NCBI RefSeq assembly: GCF_030272615.1
Contig: NC_081406.1
Location: 245,701,218 to 245,765,217 of the forward strand
Origin: Cryptomeria japonica
Taxonomy: Eukaryota; Streptophyta; Pinopsida; Cupressales; Cupressaceae
Reading direction: 5' to 3'
Length of the DNA stretch: 64,000 nucleotides
Part shown: piece by piece, positions 58,029 through 64,000 of the stretch
Position numbering within the stretch: the stretch's first letter is position 1
How the letters are laid out: every line of letters starts with the position of its first letter
The notes under the pieces: model-generated
Databases searched by the model: none
Told to the model about the DNA's origin: nothing
The model's input: only the letters and a program-made list of their open reading frames with translations
Program-made: the position numbers and the translations under genes

Positions 58029-59077
58029 CTAGATGTATGTGGTGAGGAGTCTCAAGGGTCCCCACATTGAATTCTTTTGTTTCCTCAATAAGGATCGTTG
58101 ATTGTTCCTGATTTGTACTAGAGGGGGGATGTCAAACCTTTCATCCTTAGGCGCCTCAGAGAGGTTTTCACCATTGGATACACTCTTTCTTTTTACTTTT
58201 TTGGGATCAAATAGTGCCACAGTGTGATTTTCACTGGAAGATCCATGTTTTATTGTAATATTTTTGCAGCTGAAAGGTTTGAAATCTGCCCCAAAGTACG
58301 ATACACTATTAATTTTGATGGCGAATCCATATTTGTGATCCCCGCTTGGTATGTTATCCCGTAGTTCCAAAAAGTCAATGATAGCCTCATCGTTTTGATA
58401 TTGGTCCAGGCATGGGGGATTAGGTTGGTTCCATTCAATGAGTTCAGGATGGATAATGGGCATTACCTCATCGATCAGGTAAGTTCATAAGATGTGTCAG
58501 TGAGGGTTAAGACGTTGTGGTGAAGGTCGTTGATGGTACTCTCCTTGTCAGAATCGGGCATAGCATGTGACGTAGGGTCTATGGAAGGTGTTTCCAGTTC
58601 AGGAACCCAAGAGATTTTTATCTATGCTTCTCCGTAAATAGGGATTTCTTTGCAAGGTGGAGGAAGTGACGCGTCTTCCTCATCTGAAGTATTGAGCTGG
58701 ACGAAATCAAATTCCCACTCATGTGAGTCGGTCTCTAAGTCACTTTCCAATATCCAATTACTATACCAAACCGGGATATCCTTTGAGTTAAACACTGCAA
58801 GTGTAATCGACTGATGCACCTTTGGAGATGGAATGGTTGTTGCCGTAGGAAGGATTATTGGTATCAGTGAATCCGATACTAGGAGTATCGGTATTGTTGG
58901 ATCTGCTGCTTCTGATGGGGGTTTTGATACTGCTAATGGTGTTGTTGATGCAGTTGTTGTTGTTGATGGACTTGTTGGTTTGATTGGTGGGATGATTGGT
59001 GCTGTGAATGGTATTGTTGGGATTCTTAGCCTCATTGGGGCAGTTGGTGCGGTGTTTGGTGTTGTTGAGATAATCAA
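58029..59077 (-). pseudogene. Pol linker region of the Tat-type element
   Basis: Two open pieces. 59077-58622 is Pro/Thr/Ile-rich and ends with an acidic stretch (NTSDEEDASLPPPC). 58463-58029 includes PELIEWNQPNPPCLDQY and DPKKVKRKSVSNGENL. They join protease to reverse transcriptase in Tat-lineage polyproteins. No catalytic motif. Broken by at least one stop and a frame change. Confidence 0.5.
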
Positions 59078-59395
59078 AGGTGACCTTTTTAGAGTTTTAA
59101 GCTGATATAGAGGTTTGTTGGGTTTCCCTTTGAATCTGAGCTTGGGAAGAGTCTCCTTTTGAAAACCTAATCCACTGTTATCTTTAGGCTTTAATTCAGG
59201 CTATAACGTCTCATCTCGTCCTTCCTTGCAAGGTCCTCAAGCACTCTGACCATCATAGCCCATTCTTTTCATAATGAAAAGGCCTTTGCCATATTGATAT
59301 GTGGGAAGCTTAGCTTGTGGGATTTTCGTGGTGATAGGGTCTTTATAGATCCATTCTGTTAAGTCCTCATCTCTGGTCTCCTCTTCTTGACTCTT

Positions 59396-60202
59396 TCAAA
59401 GGATAAAAGGTGCCAAAGTGCATGTTGGTTTGACCAGTGGTTCTTGAAGTAACCTTTGAGGTTTACCATGAGTTCTAGGGGAAGTGGGTAGTTGCCGAAC
59501 ACAAAAGAGTTGGCTTAGATTGTATTCCCCAGGACCTTCCTCTGCCATTTTCATTTTTAGCTTCTCTTGCTTTGGCATAGTGGTGTTTAAACTGGAAAGA
59601 GAGTTTGGACTTACATATGATGTGGATGGGATAGCTTCTCTGTTGTTGGGAACAGTGATCTTTGGCTGATGGTTGATATTGTTACAATATGCAAATGGGT
59701 TTGCATCACTAGGGATTGTAGTTTTTACACCGTTATGAGGAAATTTGATACACTGGTGATAAGTGGATGGAATGAATTGCATGGCATGTATCCAAGGTCT
59801 TCCTAACAACAAATTATATGGCAGAGGAATGTCTAGAACTTGACATATAATGTGCTTCACCACTGGGCCCACTCGGATTGGTAACACAATTGCTCCTTTG
59901 GAAGAACGCTCCGCATCATCATAGGCTTTTATTGTTATCTTTTTGCGGGGATCCACTGATTCAACTGCATATCACAATGCTGTGACCAATTGTAATGTAC
60001 AGATATTTAGGCCTGCTCCATTATCGATCAAGACTCGTTTGATCTTGTGTTGGCAGATAAATCCTTCAATATGGAGTGAGGTGTTATGAGGTTGTTGGAA
60101 GGATGTATTGTCACTTTCAGAGAAAGTGAGACATGGCGATGATCTCAGATTACCCACCATAGCTTGAAATTGATCTGTATTTAGATTGGTAAGGACTAAC
60201 AC
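59396..60202 (-). pseudogene. Tat-type gypsy aspartic protease
   Basis: Minus strand. RVLIDNGAGLNICTL (about 60050) is the active-site motif, with D-N-G in place of D-S/T-G. After a stop the domain continues with SSKGAIVLPIRVGP, YNLLLGRPWIHAMQ and IPSTYHQCIKFPHNGV, the conserved second half of protease in this lineage. Confidence 0.8.
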
Positions 60203-60601
60203 CTCCTAGAGAGCTTGATCCAAGATTGTTTTTTGAGATGGGGATAGGCGCAAAATCTCTAAGATGGATGTAAGTGCGGGCGTCTTATCTAATTGCTCCA
60301 CAAGGTTATACTACTTTGGGATGGAGGCTGTGCCTTGTGGAGCTACTTTAATGGTGATCTTGCTATGACGCATAACAGCATTACAGGTAGGGCTTGGATC
60401 TTTGATGGTAATGGTTGAAATTTGTTCATCGATATCATATACTTGATTCACAATGTAATTATAGGTGGCTCATGTATAATCATTAGTATCTGTGTTTCAT
60501 CCTGAAGTGGAAGGACCCCTTTCATCTTGTGATGGAAGCGGATTCTTAAACATAAGATGATCATTATTTGAGGTTTTTGGGTCATGTCTTTCAATTTCAA
60601 T

Positions 60602-62082
60602 CTATCCTTGGTCAATAAGATCCTGAACAAGATCTTTCAATCTATGACAATTACTCATTTTATGCCTTTTCCCTTGATGGAATTCGCAATGTTCATTATC
60701 CCTCCACCATGGAGGTTTGACCTGAGGTTTGTAATTAGATGTCTTTGGTAAGGTCACCAGATTTGAAGAGACCAATTGACGTAACATTGTTTCAATAGGT
60801 TCCCCTAAGGGAGTGTATGTATGTTTTGGTTTATAATTTTGTTTTCGTTGTCTTGGTTCCTCTTGCGGTGCATTGCGCCCTTGATTTTGTGGGGGAGCAA
60901 TCGCGTTGTTCTTAGGAGGGGGGTTTTGCCTCTCAAATTGGACCACATGTTGTGCACTCTTGATAGTCCTTGCATCTACAACCCCGTCATTGACGATGCT
61001 TTTTTTTAATTCCAGAAGTTGGGTTTATCACCGTTAAAGTGTGGGCGAGGGCCATCTTTTGGTTCATTGTATATCTTGATAAGCCCCTTTTTGATGAGGG
61101 CCCATTCACATTTTAATCCCTGGGTGATCATGTCATTAAAGGACTCTGTGCCTTTAATATCTAGATGGAATTCCATTTCTTCGTTCAAGTTGGAAATAAA
61201 TATTTCCACTAACTCTCGTTCTGGTAGCTGAAGAGAACGTCTGTTAGACATTTGTCACCATCATTGCAGGAAAGCTGAAAATAGCTCCCCTGGTTTTTGT
61301 TTGGTATTACATAGATCTTCCATGGTAACATCATGTTCTATGTTGTGCGAATAATGTGCGATGAACTTTTGGATAAGTTTCTCGAATGTCCTAATGCCAC
61401 CCGTTAGTCAGGAAAACCATTGCGTGGTTATCCCTCCCAAATTCTGAGGAAAGAGGCGCATTAGATATGTGTCTTCATATGCCACTTTTAGGCAAGTTGA
61501 GTGAAATTCCCTGACATGATCTCAAGGATCTCCTTTTCCCTGATACTTTTCAAACTTAGGTGTTTCAAACCCTCATGGAAAAGGTGGCATATGTAGATTC
61601 CTATCAAAGGGATAGGGACAAATATCATTAAGTGAAAATTGGGTTGTTTTCACACCACTATGAAGTTGTTGGGAGAGATTCTTGACTTGTTGCCTCAACA
61701 TGTCAATGTCATTAGGAGGAGGAGAAGGTGGAGGATGTCCTTGATGAAGGTCATATCTAAAGTTATCTGAACCTCTTACACCCTCATTATGACTCTGGTG
61801 TTCTAATGCTTGTCATAATTGTGTAGTATCAAAATCAGAGGGTAGTTTGGCTCCCTCTTGGGCAAGTCTTAAAAAGTGAGCATCAACATTATTCATGAGG
61901 ATTTCATCGAAAATTTGATTGAAGAGGGGGTTGTGTTGTGCCCTTTTGATTGCTTCAGGGGTGGGAGTATGAGCATTTTCATCATTTGCGTTTCCTCCAA
62001 GGGCTTCTTGGAATTCATTGAGATTTTCCTCTTGTTCCTCTTTGATTTCTTGTTGTCTAGTCCTTGATTTGGTTTGAGCCAT
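60602..62082 (-). pseudogene. Tat-type gypsy gag
   Basis: Minus strand, ATG at 62082 (MAQTKSRTRQQEIKEEQEEN). Core blocks FETPKFEKYQGKGDP, LFPQNLGG and VTMEDLCNTKQKPGELF appear between stops, then LPERELVEIFISNLNEEMEF. The gag ends with EHCEFHQGKRHKMSNCHRLK, the CxxHxxxxHxxxxC type of Cys/His motif usual for Tat gag. Several stops (near 61800, 61420, 61260) and frame changes. Confidence 0.8.
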
Positions 62083-64000
62083 TTTGTTTGAAAGTTTTTG
62101 TTGAAGTTTGATGAAAATGATGATGAGTTGATGATGAAATGAGAGATAAATGTTTGGTGAAGTGTTTGGCATATGGATCTCTAGCACTTAAAGGTTTGAT
62201 GTTACCAAATTACTTCTATGAATTGCTTGTTGTGTTTGAAAATGGTTGATATGATAAGGTATAGAGAGGTCTGAGATGTGTTACAGACCAAGCTATCTAG
62301 TAATGAGAGGATGCACTCATAGACTAGTTTTAACCTTCGTAGAAATGCCTCTTAGGATGAGTTTATCCTAGATGCAGAGACACTCTAAAAGTGATGTGTT
62401 GTTTTTGATTCAAGCAATTAATAAAAAGAACTTAGGACAAGACCTTTTTATGTTTTAATACTTTGAAATGGATTGATGATGTATGAATGTGAGAATGGAT
62501 GGAATGTTTAAACTTCAATAAAAACTCTGTGTTGCAAATGGGACAAATTCTTCCTCTTCTCTTTCAAGGGTTGGTAGTTCTTCCCGAGCTATGTTATATG
62601 TGATTCAAATGTTTGGAAAGAAGGCAAGATTGATTTTGCCTCCCTTGTTTTTATGATAGCTCAAAGCTCTATATTGAGTAAAAGCTTTGCGGTTTAAAGA
62701 CTCTTGATCAAACTCGTTAGATTTTTCTTGAAGATATAGACGCATGTGACGTAAGAAGGTTCCACGTGAGACAAAAATTTGTCTATTGAGATAGAAAAAT
62801 CTCCTTCTTTTGATGAAAGCCTTTGAGCTTAATGGTCTTTGCTTCAAACTGATATGTTGATGAGGATTCTTCTTTCTCAAAATGTGGAGGATGGTCATAT
62901 AGTTTTGATACCTTGTTTTTCACTTTGTTTTTTATTTTTTGCCAAAAGCTGGTGTTGAAAATTTTGTGTTGGATGAATACTTGTTTTTGAATTGGTTTTG
63001 ATTTTCTTTGACAAGAAAATAGAGTAAGCACACAAACACAAGAATGTTGCCTCAAAAGGCACAAATAAGCTTGGGTCTAAAGAAACCCAATCTTTGGACT
63101 TTATGACCCCTTTTACAAAATGTTTTTGAGTATGTTTTTCCAAAAAGCCCGAAGTCGGCTCAGTTTATCATTGGTCTTGGCACAAAATGAAGACACTTCA
63201 AACACACTTTATCCCTAAGGTCAAATGGCCAGTTGCGATAATTTCAGCCCACATCTTGATATTTCTTCAACTTTTGGTACTACATACCTTATGAATATGA
63301 TCCCTATGATGGGGGAGTCACCACTTTTATCAAGCTACAAGTAGCCTTTCAAAAAGCTATGTTTCTACTCAAGGAAATATGTATGGTGAGTATCTTGGGA
63401 GAAAAACCATCTATGCTTTTGCACTGAATTTATCACAAATATCCCCAATCAATAGAATGGGTGGGTTTCTACATAATAAGGTGTTTAGTAATTTTTGATG
63501 TTTTTGGACATAAGTTCATTCCACAGTGACTCACTTAAGAGCCTTGTAACTTGTGGTGGGGCCCATTTGTCCTCTCAGCAAGTTACACTATAAGAACAAC
63601 TATACCCAAGGCTACAATTTTTGCTCACACCTGATTTCTATAGCGGCTCAAAGGATTTACCGCGCGAGGTCGTTCCCAAGAGTGATGTGTCTCTTGGCAG
63701 GCCTCTCTTAAAAATATAAAATTTGAGTGTTACTAACACTTTTTTCTTCCACCCAGGGCCACAAAAGCTAAGGGAGAGGATAGTGTGTGTTATAAGTAGG
63801 ACCACTTAACAAACTTTTTGCACAAGTGTGCCAATCACAAAAAGCACTTGTTCTTTTTAACTGTTTTTCATTGCAATGTGATCTAACTATTTGGAGATGT
63901 TGCTCCAACAATCATGGTGCTCTTTTTAACTTCAAAGGCAAAATATTTTGTAAACTAGGAACTTTGAAATCCTGGTCAACTGAATTGAAAACACGTCTTG
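62083..64000 (-). other. Leader of the Tat-type element, 5' LTR not identified
   Basis: No domain-bearing ORF and no match I can see to the LTR at 47359-49401. I could not find a primer-binding site. Long leaders are usual in this lineage, so the 5' LTR probably begins beyond the window. Confidence 0.45.

Noticed and set aside
58833-59105. Gly/Val-rich plus-strand ORF
   Set aside because: Antisense of the Pro/Thr/Ile-rich pol linker of the Tat-type element.

Overview
The window looks like nuclear DNA of a seed plant with a very high transposon load, probably a gymnosperm. That guess rests on layered, old, decayed LTR elements and on host exons lying far apart. Almost all of it is transposable-element sequence. 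The one host gene I recognise is the start of autophagy gene ATG12 (minus strand, two short exons at 25094-25279).

Layout. (1) 1-1505: AT-rich, nothing recognisable. (2) 1506-20467: the most unusual part. Two diverged units, A (1512-9848) and B (9849-20462), lie head to tail between copies of GGGTTT. B is interrupted by a third, miniature unit C (13237-16494), flanked by ATACC. Each unit has TG...CA-type ends and an upstream field of palindromic hairpins, about 180 bp apart in A and B. Next come a promoter with GTCGGCC boxes, a 5' UTR intron, one ORF with no recognisable polymerase domain (985 codons open in A, about 1,070 before a frameshift), an inverted telo-box palindrome, and a second TATA box about 0.9 kb from the end. 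The plan resembles a giant LTR carrying its own gene in U3. (3) 20468-28369: diffuse repeats, a LINE ORF1 zinc knuckle, a non-autonomous Mutator-like element (22913-24795), the ATG12 start and a LINE remnant with a poly(A) tail. (4) 28370-33950: a gag-only LTR element holding a decayed antisense gene-like stretch. (5) 34385-64000: a nest of LTR elements. A copia-type element (LTR 34385-36019) is broken by a second copia (36543 on). That one is broken twice: by a compact LTR element (39435-42495) and by a chromovirus-like gypsy (43596 on). The gypsy is broken at 47359 by a large minus-strand Tat-type gypsy that runs past the window end and carries an intron-containing antisense plant mobile domain (PMD) gene.

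How the parts relate. In A/B/C the promoters, intron, ORF start, hairpins and ends are conserved while length and hairpin number vary. Hairpin arms change in compensating pairs, which argues that the fold or palindrome matters. No unit shows gag, RT or integrase, so movement must have relied on enzymes supplied in trans, or the units are LTRs of a larger element. The right-hand nest is decayed: nearly every pol segment carries stops or frameshifts. The compact element's two LTRs are the most alike, so it is probably the youngest insertion.
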